A DNA stretch of 64,000 nucleotides. It comes from UBA9620 sp965220695. Its GTDB lineage: Bacteria; Acidobacteriota; Vicinamibacteria; Vicinamibacterales; UBA8438. The position numbers were made by a program, and so were the translations under genes. The notes beneath the pieces were generated by a model. It saw only the letters and a program-made list of their open reading frames with translations. It had not been told where the DNA came from and searched no databases. Of the stretch, positions 1 through 8,861 are shown one piece after another. The stretch covers positions 3,286,001 through 3,350,000 of the forward strand of contig OZ244838.1 in assembly GCA_965220695.1 (NCBI GenBank). The letters run 5' to 3'. Each line of letters opens with the position of its first letter. The first letter of the stretch is position 1.

Positions 1-2
1 AT

Positions 3-755
3 CAGGCGCTCGACGACGGGGCGACCAACGAGTTGACCGACCGGATGGTCATGCTGGGCCAGGCGAGCGTGTTCAACGGATGCTGCCGCGTCTACGCGCC
101 GAGGTACCGCCAAGCCACGCTGGCGGCGTTCTTCGTCGACGGAGACAGCGGGCCGCAGGCGCTTGACCTCGCCTACAGCGACGTGCTGGCGGCATTCCAC
201 TATTTCCTGGCAAACTTCAACGACGGACGGCCGTTCGTCCTGGCCGGCCACAGCCAGGGATCCCGGCATCTGGATCTGCTGCTGGCGGACGAGATCGCGG
301 GATCCGACCTGGCGCAACGGATGGTGGCCGCGTATCCGATCGGGTTCCAAATCGACGGCAGCAACGGCATCCCGGTGTGCGGCACCGCCACGCAGACCGG
401 ATGTCAGGTGACCTGGAACAGCGTCGGTCCCCGGGCTGGTGCGCTGTTGGCCGCACCCGACAACATCTGTGTCAACCCGCTCACCTGGTCGACCGATGGC
501 CGGCGCGCCACACATGGCGCCAACCTCGGCGCGGTCAACTTCGACGGTTCGGACACCCACGAACCGGGCGCCGCCGATGCCCAGTGCCGAGATGGCCGCT
601 TGCATGTGTCTGAGATTCGATCGGACCACTACTCGGCGATGCCGCTGGGACGCGACAACTACCACATCTACGACTACGCGCTGTTCTACGTGAATATCCG
701 ACAGAACGCGCAGGCCCGCGCCGACGCCTACCTGCGGCGCCAGCCAGGCCCATGA
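3..755 (+). CDS. DUF3089 alpha/beta-hydrolase-like protein, 5' end cut by the window edge
   Basis: The frame is open from base 3 to the TGA at 753-755, about 250 residues, and has no clear start, so the gene begins outside the window; the TTG at 33 is not a convincing start. A nucleophile-elbow motif AGHSQGS is encoded at about bases 243-263, preceded by a YAPRYRQ motif and an AYSDV stretch. This combination is typical of the DUF3089 family, which has the alpha/beta-hydrolase fold. A late His (DNYHIYDY, about base 655) could complete a catalytic triad. The substrate is unknown. The next gene lies on the opposite strand and converges with it 10 bp away. Confidence 0.75.
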   Translation, partial: QALDDGATNELTDRMVMLGQASVFNGCCRVYAPRYRQATLAAFFVDGDSGPQALDLAYSDVLAAFHYFLANFNDGRPFVLAGHSQGSRHLDLLLADEIAGSDLAQRMVAAYPIGFQIDGSNGIPVCGTATQTGCQVTWNSVGPRAGALLAAPDNICVNPLTWSTDGRRATHGANLGAVNFDGSDTHEPGAADAQCRDGRLHVSEIRSDHYSAMPLGRDNYHIYDYALFYVNIRQNAQARADAYLRRQPGP

Positions 756-765
756 CTGTTAGCTG

Positions 766-1248
766 CTAGATGCCGTCTTCCATCCGGACGGTGATCGTCT
801 CGCAGAGTCCCTCGATGGTGCGGTGCTCGTCGTCACCGATCTGAACGCTGAAGCGATACTCACCGCCTTCCAGCATCATTTCCATTCCGTCCGACCCGTC
901 GCCGAAATGGACCCAGGGATCGGCCGCCGGAATGATCTCTCCCGCGGGCAGGCATTCCGCGTTGACCCCCAGGTGATAGTGGCCCAGCGCCTCCCGCGGG
1001 CTGTCCACCTCCTCGGGCACCGGGCTGATCTGGTAGTTCTCGATGCCGAACGTGAACCCGAGCGGGATCTCGGTCGCGTGGTCGGTTTCGTGTCTCGGAG
1101 CAACGAAGAACACCCTGGGCGCCGCCGACGCCGTTTCGTCGCCGGCCGAGACCGGCGCGGCGCCGTCACCGGACTCGCTGCCTCCCCCGCCGCATGCCGC
1201 GCCCGCGGTCGCGAGCAATGCAATCGCCATCAGTCCCCTGAGCTTCAT
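766..1248 (-). CDS. DUF4399 putative lipoprotein
   Basis: A 160-residue protein with a short N-terminal hydrophobic segment (LMAIALLATAGAAC) followed by a Gly-rich stretch, so it is probably exported and lipidated at that Cys, although the lipobox is not ideal. The body has the DUF4399 pattern: a VFFVAPRHE strand, GHYHLGVN, and a late HFGDGSDGMEM followed by EGGEYRFSVQ. I chose the ATG at 1248 over the GTG at 1275 because AGGA lies 7-8 bases before it and the hydrophobic segment starts directly after it. The function of DUF4399 proteins is not established; they are often found in cell-envelope contexts. Confidence 0.7.
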   Translation of the reverse strand: MKLRGLMAIALLATAGAACGGGGSESGDGAAPVSAGDETASAAPRVFFVAPRHETDHATEIPLGFTFGIENYQISPVPEEVDSPREALGHYHLGVNAECLPAGEIIPAADPWVHFGDGSDGMEMMLEGGEYRFSVQIGDDEHRTIEGLCETITVRMEDGI

Positions 1249-1517
1249 CGACAAATCCTGTTGCACCACCTGCACTCCCCTCCCCCTTGTTCGATCTCAG
1301 TCCAGACTACACTGGCCGACAGTTGATTGTCCTACATCCCGGCCGCTGTTTACACCCCTGCACGCCGCGCGAGACGTCTCGTTGCATTTGACCGGCGCCC
1401 TACCCCGCCCCCTCATGGTTGAATCGGCCGCATTCCAAGGGCGCGCGCCCCGTCCCGTCCAACTCCCTGGGACCGGCACCAGTCTCCGTGCGCCGCGGGG
1501 CCGTGCGCCACGAACGG

Positions 1518-1970
1518 CTAAATGGGGCGATACGCCAGCACGAGCCCGGCCCCCGCCGCCGCCAGCACGATGCCGAGGAAGAAGACCGGCGACGGACTGT
1601 TCTGCGGCGGATTGTAGAGCATCGCCACGAAGACACTGACCACCGGCGCGCCGGCGAACACCAGCGGCGGCACCACGTTGGGCCGACCGCCGTTGATCAG
1701 GGCCAGGACGATACCCAGCGCCCCCAACGCGCCGAGCACTCCGGCCGCGAGGGTGAAGGCCATCCCGCCGCTCGTAAAAAGGTCCCACGTGCCGGCGCGA
1801 GCGATCATCGTGCCAGGAATCAGAATTGCCACCAGCAGATAGGCAACGCCGACCATCAGGAACGCGTGGACCCCGCTGCCGCCGAGGGCCGCCTGTCCCT
1901 TGTGCAGCGTCGGAATGTAGGTGCCCCAGCTCAACACGGTCAGCGCGACGAACGGCAACCAGCTACGCAT
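1518..1970 (-). CDS. Small multi-pass membrane protein, EamA/DMT-like half
   Basis: A 150-residue, very hydrophobic protein with about four to five predicted membrane segments. It begins MRSWLPFVALTVLSWGTY and ends in a membrane segment followed by YRPI. The WGTYIPTLHKGQ motif after the first segment and the Gly/Ala-rich helices resemble half-size members of the drug/metabolite (EamA-like) superfamily, but the match is by appearance only and no substrate can be assigned. The ATG at 1970 has an excellent ribosome-binding site (AGGAG, 8 bases upstream), so the longer upstream frame is rejected. The 269 bp between this gene and the DUF4399 gene show nothing I can name. Confidence 0.65.
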   Translation of the reverse strand: MRSWLPFVALTVLSWGTYIPTLHKGQAALGGSGVHAFLMVGVAYLLVAILIPGTMIARAGTWDLFTSGGMAFTLAAGVLGALGALGIVLALINGGRPNVVPPLVFAGAPVVSVFVAMLYNPPQNSPSPVFFLGIVLAAAGAGLVLAYRPI

Positions 1971-2063
1971 TTCTGTTCTCCTTGCAGGAATCCCGGTCCT
2001 GTCGATGGACGGCTTGCACCGGGTGATTTGGTATGGCCAAGCGCCGTATTGTACCGTAGGGTC

Positions 2064-2576
2064 GTGAAGCGCCACCCCGGGTTGATTCCGCTGTCGCACG
2101 ACCATCACGACACGCTGGTCGTCGCTCAGGGACTCATCCTGGGCCATGCGAAAGCGCCCCGCTCAGATTGGCCGGACAGCCGGCGCGCGCAGGTCGACCG
2201 CGTTGCCGCGTTCTTCGCCGAGACGCTCGAGCCGCACTTCGACGCGGAAGAGACGTGGGTCTTTCCGGCCGCCGCCCGGCAGCTCGCCGGAGGCGCCGCG
2301 CTGGTGCGCCGCCTGCTCGCGGACCACGACGCGATCCGCTCGTTGGTCACAGACCTGGAACGCGACCCCACCAGCGATCTCGACACCAGGCTGCCGGCGC
2401 TGGGTCGGCGGCTGGAAGCGCACATTCGGACCGAAGAGCGGGAACTCTTCGAATCGATGCAGCGCGAGATGACACCGGCTGATCTCGAGACCGTGGGGAC
2501 CAGCCTGGCGAGCCTGCCGGCGCGGGGACCCTCGTGCCGCCTCGCGGATCGAGGCGCCGCACCCCCTCGATCCTGA
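2064..2576 (+). CDS. Hemerythrin HHE-domain protein
   Basis: A 170-residue protein with the metal-ligand pattern of cation-binding HHE domains: SHDHHD near residue 13, HFDAEE near residue 62, DHDAI near residue 90 and HIRTEERE near residue 120. It probably binds a di-iron centre and senses or buffers O2, NO or iron. I start it at the GTG at 2064 because homologues begin a few residues before the first His pair; the frame stays open further upstream. Only a weak ribosome-binding site is present. The last 25 residues are Arg/Pro-rich and may be disordered. It is followed 16 bp later by the ADOP permease gene on the same strand. Confidence 0.75.
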   Translation: MKRHPGLIPLSHDHHDTLVVAQGLILGHAKAPRSDWPDSRRAQVDRVAAFFAETLEPHFDAEETWVFPAAARQLAGGAALVRRLLADHDAIRSLVTDLERDPTSDLDTRLPALGRRLEAHIRTEERELFESMQREMTPADLETVGTSLASLPARGPSCRLADRGAAPPRS

Positions 2577-2592
2577 CCGCACCCGGACATCG

Positions 2593-5055
2593 ATGTCAGG
2601 CATGACGCTCTCGGCTCAGCTTCGTCTCGTGTGGCGCCGTTGCGTGGCCAGTCCGGGCTTCACGCTCGTCTCATTGGGGACGCTTGCAGTCGGCGTCGGC
2701 GCCAACGTCGCCATCTTCACCATCGTCAACGCGGTAGTGCTGCGCCCGCTGCCGATCCCGCACTCGGAGCGGCTGGTGATGCTCAGGCACGCCGCGCCGG
2801 GGCTGGCACAGCTCGACGAGCTGCCGATGTCGGACGCCCTCTACTTCCTGTACGCGGAGGAGAGCCGCACGCTTGACGGCGTGGCGGTCTACGGCGACGG
2901 GCAGGCGACCTTCACCGGACCGGACAATCCGCAACGCGTGCAGGAAGCGAGCGTCACGGCATCGTTCTTCGACGTGATGCAGACACCGCCGCGCGTCGGC
3001 CGCGTCTTCACGGCCGACGACGACGTGCCCGACGCCGCGCCCGTGGTCGTACTGAGCGACGGCTTGTGGACGACCCGGTTCGGCGCCGACCCCGGGGTCG
3101 TCGGGCGAGTCGTCGAGGTCGACGGGGCGAGCGTAGAGGTGGTCGGGGTCATGCCCCCGGATTTCACGTTTTCGCGGCCGGAGACGGAGCTCTGGCGACC
3201 GATCCGCCTCGACCGGGAGAACACCCAGCTCGGCGCCTTCGGCATCAACGGGGTGGCGCGCATCGCGGACGGCACAACGCTCGGTCAGGTGCAGGCCGAA
3301 CTCGACGCCATGCTGGCAAATCTGGCGGAGGTCTTTCCGAACGATGCCGCCGCGTCGATTCTGGCGAGCGCCGGGTTCAGACCGCTTGTCGACCGCGCAC
3401 GCGAGGTCGTGGTCGGCGATATCGAATCGACATTGTGGATCCTGCTGGGCGCCGCCGGGTTCCTGCTGTTGATCGCGTGCGCCAACGTCGCCAACCTCTT
3501 CCTGGTCCGGTCCGAGGCGCGGCACGGCGAGGTGGCGATTCGCGCCGCTCTCGGCGAGAGCGGCGGGCGGCTGGCCGGGTCAGTGCTTCTCGAGAGTGCG
3601 GTGCTCGGCGTCGCGAGCGGCCTGCTTGCGCTCCCGCTCGCGCTGCTGGCGGTGCGGCTGCTGGTCAGATTCGGCCCGCGGGGACTGCCGCGCCTGCAGG
3701 AAATCTCGGTCGACGGCACCGTCCTGCTGTTCGGCGTGGCCGTGTCGGTCGCCGCCGGGCTGCTCTTCGGCCTGCTGCCGGCACTGCGCGCGAGCGCGGC
3801 GGCTGCGTCTGGCCACATGACAGCCGGCGCGCGCGGGGCGACCGGTGGACGGCAGCGGCAGCTTGCACGGCGGGGGCTCGTGACGGCCCAGATTGCACTC
3901 GCCCTGACGCTGCTGATCGGGTCGGGGCTGGCGGTTCGGTCGTTCCAGCGGCTGGCGGCGGTCGATCCCGGCTTCGACGCGGCCGATGTGCTGACCTTCG
4001 GGCTGGCGCTGTCGCCACGCGACTACGACACCCCCGACGCGCGGCTGAGCTTCCATCGTCAGGTGGTCGACCGCCTGCGCGCCCTGCCCGGCGCCGTCGC
4101 GGCCGCGGCGGCGTCCACCGTGCCCCTGGGCAGCGGATTATCCGGGTCGGGGCACAGCATCGAGGGCCGGCCGCTCGCTGACGGCGAGGTGCCGCCGGTG
4201 TTCATGACCAAGCAGGCGGCGCCCGGTTATTTCGACGCGTTGCGCATCGAGCTTCTCGAGGGCCGCGTGTTCGACCGTCTGGACGGCGAGCGCGATGCCC
4301 CGGTCGTTGTCGTCTCGCAGTCGATCGCCCGTGCGCACTGGCCGGGAGAGAGCGCGCTCGGCAAGGGGATCCGGCTGGGCGGACCGCCGCAAGGGGAGGA
4401 CCAGGAGTGGTCCCGAATCATCGGCGTGGTGGACGACGTCCATGAAGTCGCGCTGCACGAGGAACCGCCGGAGATGGCGTACTACCCGGTCCCTCGCGCC
4501 GGGGGCGCCAACGTGCCCTTCGCGATGCGCTACGTGGTGCGCGCCCCGAACGCCGCGGCGCTCGCCCCTGCCGTGCGGGAGACGGTGCGCGGTCTCGATC
4601 CCACGCTGCCGATTGCCGAGTTCGAGACGCTTGAGACACTGGTCGCACGGGCGCGCCAGGAGCGGACGTTCGTCATGGCCCTGCTGATTGCCGCCGCCGC
4701 GCTCGCACTGCTGATCGGGTCGATCGGCCTCTATGGCGTCGTCTCGTACATGGTCGCGCAGCGTCGCCGCGAGATCGCCATTCGCATGGCCGTCGGCGCA
4801 CAGATGACCGATGTGCGCCGACTGGTGCTGCTGGAAGCGGGCTGGCTGGCGTCGATTGGCATCGCGCTGGGAATCGGCGCCGCCTTGTTGCTGACCAGAC
4901 GCCTCCAGGCGCTGCTGTTCGAGACCAGTCCGCTCGACCCTGGCGTCTTTCTCACCGTATCGGCACTGCTCGCCGCGATCTGCCTGCTCGCGAGTTGGGT
5001 GCCGGCGCGCCGCGCGGCCCGCATCGACCCGATGACGGCGTTGCGCGCGGAGTAG
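2593..5055 (+). CDS. ADOP-type MacB/FtsX permease (duplicated orphan permease)
   Basis: An 820-residue protein with the layout of the acidobacterial duplicated orphan permease family. There is a first membrane helix at about residues 20-45, a periplasmic MacB-like domain, a three-helix FtsX core at about 275-400 ending in a LLPALRAS motif, then a second helix, a second periplasmic domain and a second FtsX core at about 690-815 (motifs GLYGVVSYMVAQRRREIAIR and VPARRAARIDPMTALR). No ATPase gene is adjacent, as expected for this family. By analogy with MacB it may use mechanotransmission to move peptides, lipoproteins or other envelope substrates; the actual substrate is unknown. Confidence 0.9.
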   Translation: MSGMTLSAQLRLVWRRCVASPGFTLVSLGTLAVGVGANVAIFTIVNAVVLRPLPIPHSERLVMLRHAAPGLAQLDELPMSDALYFLYAEESRTLDGVAVYGDGQATFTGPDNPQRVQEASVTASFFDVMQTPPRVGRVFTADDDVPDAAPVVVLSDGLWTTRFGADPGVVGRVVEVDGASVEVVGVMPPDFTFSRPETELWRPIRLDRENTQLGAFGINGVARIADGTTLGQVQAELDAMLANLAEVFPNDAAASILASAGFRPLVDRAREVVVGDIESTLWILLGAAGFLLLIACANVANLFLVRSEARHGEVAIRAALGESGGRLAGSVLLESAVLGVASGLLALPLALLAVRLLVRFGPRGLPRLQEISVDGTVLLFGVAVSVAAGLLFGLLPALRASAAAASGHMTAGARGATGGRQRQLARRGLVTAQIALALTLLIGSGLAVRSFQRLAAVDPGFDAADVLTFGLALSPRDYDTPDARLSFHRQVVDRLRALPGAVAAAAASTVPLGSGLSGSGHSIEGRPLADGEVPPVFMTKQAAPGYFDALRIELLEGRVFDRLDGERDAPVVVVSQSIARAHWPGESALGKGIRLGGPPQGEDQEWSRIIGVVDDVHEVALHEEPPEMAYYPVPRAGGANVPFAMRYVVRAPNAAALAPAVRETVRGLDPTLPIAEFETLETLVARARQERTFVMALLIAAAALALLIGSIGLYGVVSYMVAQRRREIAIRMAVGAQMTDVRRLVLLEAGWLASIGIALGIGAALLLTRRLQALLFETSPLDPGVFLTVSALLAAICLLASWVPARRAARIDPMTALRAE

Positions 5056-5174
5056 GCGCAGTCGCGACGGACCGGCCTCCGGATGTGTCGGTCACGTGCC
5101 GCACAAGGACTGAATCGGCACCCCGACTGTCGCCGAGTGGCGCCGCCATCGTTCGGAGGCGCATAGCCGGCCGG

Positions 5175-5630
5175 TTACCCGCTCAACCGGGTGCTCTGGC
5201 TGGACACGCACTGCCAGCGGCCGTCGCGTTGTATCCAGACGTCGGTGTACCGCAACGCGATTTCTGCCCGTTCTCCCTGCCTGATCCCGACGACACGGAG
5301 AGTGAACCAGACCACGGCGGTGTCCCGATACACGCGCACCGTGAAGTCCTCCTGTGTGGCGGACAACACCTGCTGGTTGAACTCGGCGGCGAGCTCCAGC
5401 TCTCTCGCCTTGTCACCGCGGTTCCCGTCGTCATAGGTGATGATGATCTCGTCGGCGAGGAGGTTCTCGATGAATGCGACGTCATTGCGGTAGAACGCGT
5501 CGTTCCAGCCCCGCTCCAGCTCGATGAGCGCCTGCTGATCGGAGTCGACCGCCGGTGGCTGGGCGACTGACACCGTCACCATGCAGGGGACGGCGAGCAC
5601 GGCGCACGACAGGCGGCGCAACCAGGTCAT
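5175..5630 (-). CDS. Secreted DUF4440 / NTF2-like protein
   Basis: A 151-residue protein with an N-terminal signal peptide (about residues 1-23, cleavage after SVAQ) and an NTF2-fold body. The pattern ELERGWNDAFYRND, then ADEIIITYDDG, then VVWFTLRV and DVWIQRDGRWQCVSSQ is typical of DUF4440. Proteins of this fold bind small ligands or act as ketosteroid-isomerase-like scaffolds; no catalytic role can be assigned here. The ATG at 5630 is preceded by a GAGAG ribosome-binding site. It converges with the upstream permease (119 bp gap) and is followed upstream by a small repeat element. Confidence 0.7.
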   Translation of the reverse strand: MTWLRRLSCAVLAVPCMVTVSVAQPPAVDSDQQALIELERGWNDAFYRNDVAFIENLLADEIIITYDDGNRGDKARELELAAEFNQQVLSATQEDFTVRVYRDTAVVWFTLRVVGIRQGERAEIALRYTDVWIQRDGRWQCVSSQSTRLSG

Positions 5631-5747
5631 TGGCGCTCTCCCTTCTCAATGATGTCGATTCCGGCCAGTGCCGCGCGCGCCGCCCCCTGACGCCAACGAC
5701 CCCCGCGACGGGCCCAGCCGAGGGACGGGACCGCGCCCAGCGATCGC

Positions 5748-5887
5748 CTAGCAGCCCGTGGCAAAAGCCCCGCTGCATTCTGATGCTGTGCGTTGTTCCG
5801 ACTGACGAACAGGGCAACCACAAGGGTTGCCCCTACAGGTATTCTCCCTCTTCTCGCCTTGCACGGCGCACCACCACGGACTGCTAG
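5748..5887. mobile_element. MITE-like element, copy A
   Basis: A 140-bp element bounded by CTAG on both sides. The left end reads CTAGCAGCCCGTGG and the right end CCACGGACTGCTAG, an imperfect inverted repeat. Internal parts match copy C at 23263: a CCCCGCTGCATTC stretch, a GTGCGTTGTTCC stretch, a perfect hairpin with arms GGGCAACC (5812-5819) and GGTTGCCC (5825-5832), and CTCCCTCTTCTCGCC. It lacks the 20-bp repeat array of other copies. It encodes no protein. The right-hand CTAG contains the stop codon of the neighbouring minus-strand vWA gene. Confidence 0.7.
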
Positions 5888-6972
5888 TAGAACAGCATCG
5901 CGATGACGAAGATGCCGATGGCGAGCATGACGACCCACTGCCACACTTCCTGCTTGTCCTCGGCCGGGATGAGCTGGAACGAAATGCTGCGGTGGCTGTC
6001 GATCACGTTTCGCAGGAACGTGTCTGACGCAAGCTGGGGACTGTCGACGATGAACGAACGGCCGTTGGTGCGTTGCTCGACCATGCCGACGCCGTCGAGT
6101 CCGAGCCGCGTACGCAGGCCCTCGAGGTCCGCTTCGAGGGTCTCGTCGTAATCGACGCCGCGCACGTAGTCCTGCAGGACGGTGTCCACGTTGGCGCCGG
6201 TCCGGGTGCCGATGGCCACGGGGTAGACGGTGAGCCCGCGCCGCCGGAACTCGCCGAGGGCGATATCGACACGGCTCATCTGCTCGGCATCGATCAGAAA
6301 GTCGCCGTCGGTGAACAGCAGCACCAGACGGTCGCTGCGCTGCTCGGGCTGCCACGAGTCTTCACCCGACTCGAAGCGGTCCTGATTGTCCAGCGACATA
6401 TAGATCGATTCGAACGCGGTGGCGATGTCGCTGTCCCAGGGGAACGCGTCTCCTGTCAGCGTCACCGGCGGCCCGATGCGCCCCACTTCCTCGATGAACC
6501 GCTCGGCGTTCGACGACAGATGAGCGCGGCGCAACGCGGTGGTGCCCCACACGAACACCGCGGTGCGATCGCCGGGCGTGAGAATGTCCTGGGTATAGAG
6601 CGATAGCGTTTCACGCACCGCCAGATCGAGACGCGATGGACCGAGATCCTTCACCCACATCGACGCCGATGCGTCGATCGCGACGATGACGTCGACGTCG
6701 CCCCGCTTGAAGCTCGAACCGCCATACACCCAGAACGGCCGGGCGGCCGCGACGGCCACCAGCATCAGCGCGGCGACGGCGAAGAACCAGAACTTGATGT
6801 GGCCGAACAAGGGGTACGTCGAACCCTCGGTACGGGCCGGACGCAACTGCAGGCGCAGGGCGAAGATCAGCAACCCGAAGACGAGCAACAGACCCCCGAT
6901 GGGGACTATCGCCAGGTATTCGGGGTTGGTGAACTCGACGCTTTCGCGAAACAGCGTGGTAAGGCCGTTCAT
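5884..6972 (-). CDS. vWA-domain membrane protein, MxaL/BatB-like
   Basis: A 362-residue protein with two N-terminal membrane helices (about 20-40 and 60-78), a von Willebrand A domain and a C-terminal helix (about 340-361). The metal-binding MIDAS motif DASAS is intact at residues 100-104, and a later TDGD motif completes it. The vWA domain sits outside the membrane on one side. It is the last gene of the moxR operon, 27 bp after the preceding gene. In mxa clusters the equivalent MxaL helps insert calcium into methanol dehydrogenase, but BatB-like vWA proteins occur in many unrelated MoxR operons. Its TAG stop lies within the end of repeat element A. Confidence 0.8.
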   Translation of the reverse strand: MNGLTTLFRESVEFTNPEYLAIVPIGGLLLVFGLLIFALRLQLRPARTEGSTYPLFGHIKFWFFAVAALMLVAVAAARPFWVYGGSSFKRGDVDVIVAIDASASMWVKDLGPSRLDLAVRETLSLYTQDILTPGDRTAVFVWGTTALRRAHLSSNAERFIEEVGRIGPPVTLTGDAFPWDSDIATAFESIYMSLDNQDRFESGEDSWQPEQRSDRLVLLFTDGDFLIDAEQMSRVDIALGEFRRRGLTVYPVAIGTRTGANVDTVLQDYVRGVDYDETLEADLEGLRTRLGLDGVGMVEQRTNGRSFIVDSPQLASDTFLRNVIDSHRSISFQLIPAEDKQEVWQWVVMLAIGIFVIAMLFY

Positions 6973-6999
6973 GATCCGCCCGCGTTCTGTCCGCGAAGG

Positions 7000-7665
7000 T
7001 CAGCCCCGGCGGCGGCGGACCGGGGTGCCTTCCCCTTTCATCTGCTCCAGCTCGGGAGGCTCGATTTCCCGCGGGGCCTCGAGGGCGCGACGGATCGCCT
7101 CAGGGTTGCTGGTCAGGTCGTAATTCCACTTGTAGTCGAATCGGTCGGACAGATCGCCCCGCAGCGCGCGTTCGTAGTCGGCGTTCACGGTCTCCATCAC
7201 TTCGAGGATGATCGCCTCCTTCTCGATCTGCGCATTGGGATTCTCGCCGTCGATGGCGCGGTACCGCTGCCTGGCGAGCATGAACTTCGCGCTGGCCAGC
7301 AGGTGCGACGCCCTGGGGTCGTCGATCTCGTCCGCCAGATCCTCCACTACCGTCTCGTAGTCGCCGGTCAGGTAGCTGTAGGACGCCTGCTGCAAGAACG
7401 CGTCCTGGAACAGGTAGGAGTCTGCGAACCACTGCATGCCCCAGACCCGGCTGCCCTCGTAGAACGCGGAAACCTCGGCGAGCTGCTCCTCCGCCACGGC
7501 GAAGTCCTCGCGCTCGATGCTGTCGCTGAGCCCGTCGAGATTTGCGTAGAACGCGGTCAGGCTGCTGGACGGCACCGACACGGCCAGAAAGAACAGCAGG
7601 GCCAGCACCAGGCCCACCAGGTACCGGAAGGAACGTTCCTTGTCGAGCAGATCTGTCAGTCTCAT
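7000..7665 (-). CDS. MxaK-like membrane-anchored protein
   Basis: A 221-residue protein with one membrane helix near the N-terminus (about residues 14-33). The rest is predicted to be helical, with repeats of the TPR kind (for example DSYLFQDAFLQQASYSYLTGDY and ASAKFMLARQRYRA patterns), and it ends in a basic RRRRG tail. I do not recognise the sequence with certainty. Its size, single anchor and position between two vWA genes match MxaK of methanol-dehydrogenase clusters; BatC-like TPR proteins of general MoxR operons are the alternative. It starts at the ATG at 7665 after a GAGAGAG stretch and follows the upstream vWA gene by 36 bp. Confidence 0.6.
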   Translation of the reverse strand: MRLTDLLDKERSFRYLVGLVLALLFFLAVSVPSSSLTAFYANLDGLSDSIEREDFAVAEEQLAEVSAFYEGSRVWGMQWFADSYLFQDAFLQQASYSYLTGDYETVVEDLADEIDDPRASHLLASAKFMLARQRYRAIDGENPNAQIEKEAIILEVMETVNADYERALRGDLSDRFDYKWNYDLTSNPEAIRRALEAPREIEPPELEQMKGEGTPVRRRRG

Positions 7666-7701
7666 GTCACTCTCTCTCGCACGACGCCGGCGGCTCGCCG
7701 C

Positions 7702-8832
7702 CTACGGACTGGTGCCCCAGAGCAGCTCGGACACGAATCCCATCGGGATACCGACCACGAGCAGCCCCATCGCCACCAGCAGGAACCGGGAGTAGATTGG
7801 CACCTTCAGCGCCCGGTGTTTCAACTCGACGCGCACCGCCTCACGCTCGTCGATCGCCTCGTATGCGCGCGCCAGACTGTCTTCGTCGGTGACGTCGAAG
7901 TAATCGCCGCCGAATTCCTGAATCTGCGCCACCAGTTGCGGCACCGTCGGGTGCAGAAAGCTCGCCGACCGCGCGTCGCTGGTATTGATGTAGATGATGT
8001 AGGGCACGATGTTACGGCGGTTCAGCTCGGCGAACTCGGCGTCAGGAAACTCGTCGACCGCCGCGTCGGTGATGATCAGTACCGCCCGGTTCTGGTTCGC
8101 GCCACGGCCGATCGTCGCTTCGTCCCGGTCGAAGTGCTTCACGATGTCCTGCAGGGGACGGACGATGTTCGTATCACCCTCGGCCGGGATGATACGCACC
8201 TTGTCACGCGGCACGACCATCGCCTTGTCCAGCCGCTGGGTCATCACATACGGCGCGTCCCAGACCTGGAAGTAGTAGAGTTCGTCGTCCATGACGAAGT
8301 CGTCCACCATGTAGGGATAGGTGGAGAACAGCCACAACGAGACCCGGTCGTTCTTCTCGCGCCGCATCTCGAGAAACTCGAGATGGGCGTCGCGCGCCAC
8401 TTCGGCCTTCGACTTGTTCGTGTCGGGGAACTCCCAGGCCATGGACCCGGAGGTGTCGACGAGATCGATTCGGACCCGCGACTCGACGTAACCGCTCACC
8501 TCCTCGGTGGCGGTCAGGAAGGGGTCGGCGATCGACACGATCAGCAGGACGAGGGCGCCCGCCAGCAGGAACTTGGGCAAGGTGTGCAGCCCCCGGATCC
8601 AGAGCCGCTTCCGATGGGCGACTTCAATGACGTGCCCCGAATGCTGCCTCGCGTGCCGCTTGCGGGCGGCGGCCAGACGTACCATCGACAGCAGCAAGGC
8701 GGCGCCCACCGCGAACGCAAGCCAGACGGCAATACCGACGTCGCCGTAGCGAACCTGCTGAAAGTCGGTCTCGACCAGCTCCCGGAATCCTGCATCCAGG
8801 AACGCGGCCAACTCCGACCAGGGCATCAACAT
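7702..8832 (-). CDS. vWA-domain membrane protein, MxaC/BatA-like
   Basis: A 376-residue protein with membrane helices at about residues 32-52 and 86-104, a vWA domain carrying an intact MIDAS motif DTSGS at residues 126-130 followed by Thr and Asp ligands (GDTN and ITDAAVD), and a C-terminal helix at about 345-365. The length and helix-vWA-helix layout match MxaC and BatA. In mxa systems MxaC acts with MxaL, MxaA and MxaK in metallating the dehydrogenase. Transcribed with its neighbours: 29 bp after the MxaA-like gene and 36 bp before the MxaK-like gene. Confidence 0.8.
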   Translation of the reverse strand: MLMPWSELAAFLDAGFRELVETDFQQVRYGDVGIAVWLAFAVGAALLLSMVRLAAARKRHARQHSGHVIEVAHRKRLWIRGLHTLPKFLLAGALVLLIVSIADPFLTATEEVSGYVESRVRIDLVDTSGSMAWEFPDTNKSKAEVARDAHLEFLEMRREKNDRVSLWLFSTYPYMVDDFVMDDELYYFQVWDAPYVMTQRLDKAMVVPRDKVRIIPAEGDTNIVRPLQDIVKHFDRDEATIGRGANQNRAVLIITDAAVDEFPDAEFAELNRRNIVPYIIYINTSDARSASFLHPTVPQLVAQIQEFGGDYFDVTDEDSLARAYEAIDEREAVRVELKHRALKVPIYSRFLLVAMGLLVVGIPMGFVSELLWGTSP

Positions 8833-8861
8833 CGTCGTTACCTGCTCCCGGGCGGTGCCGT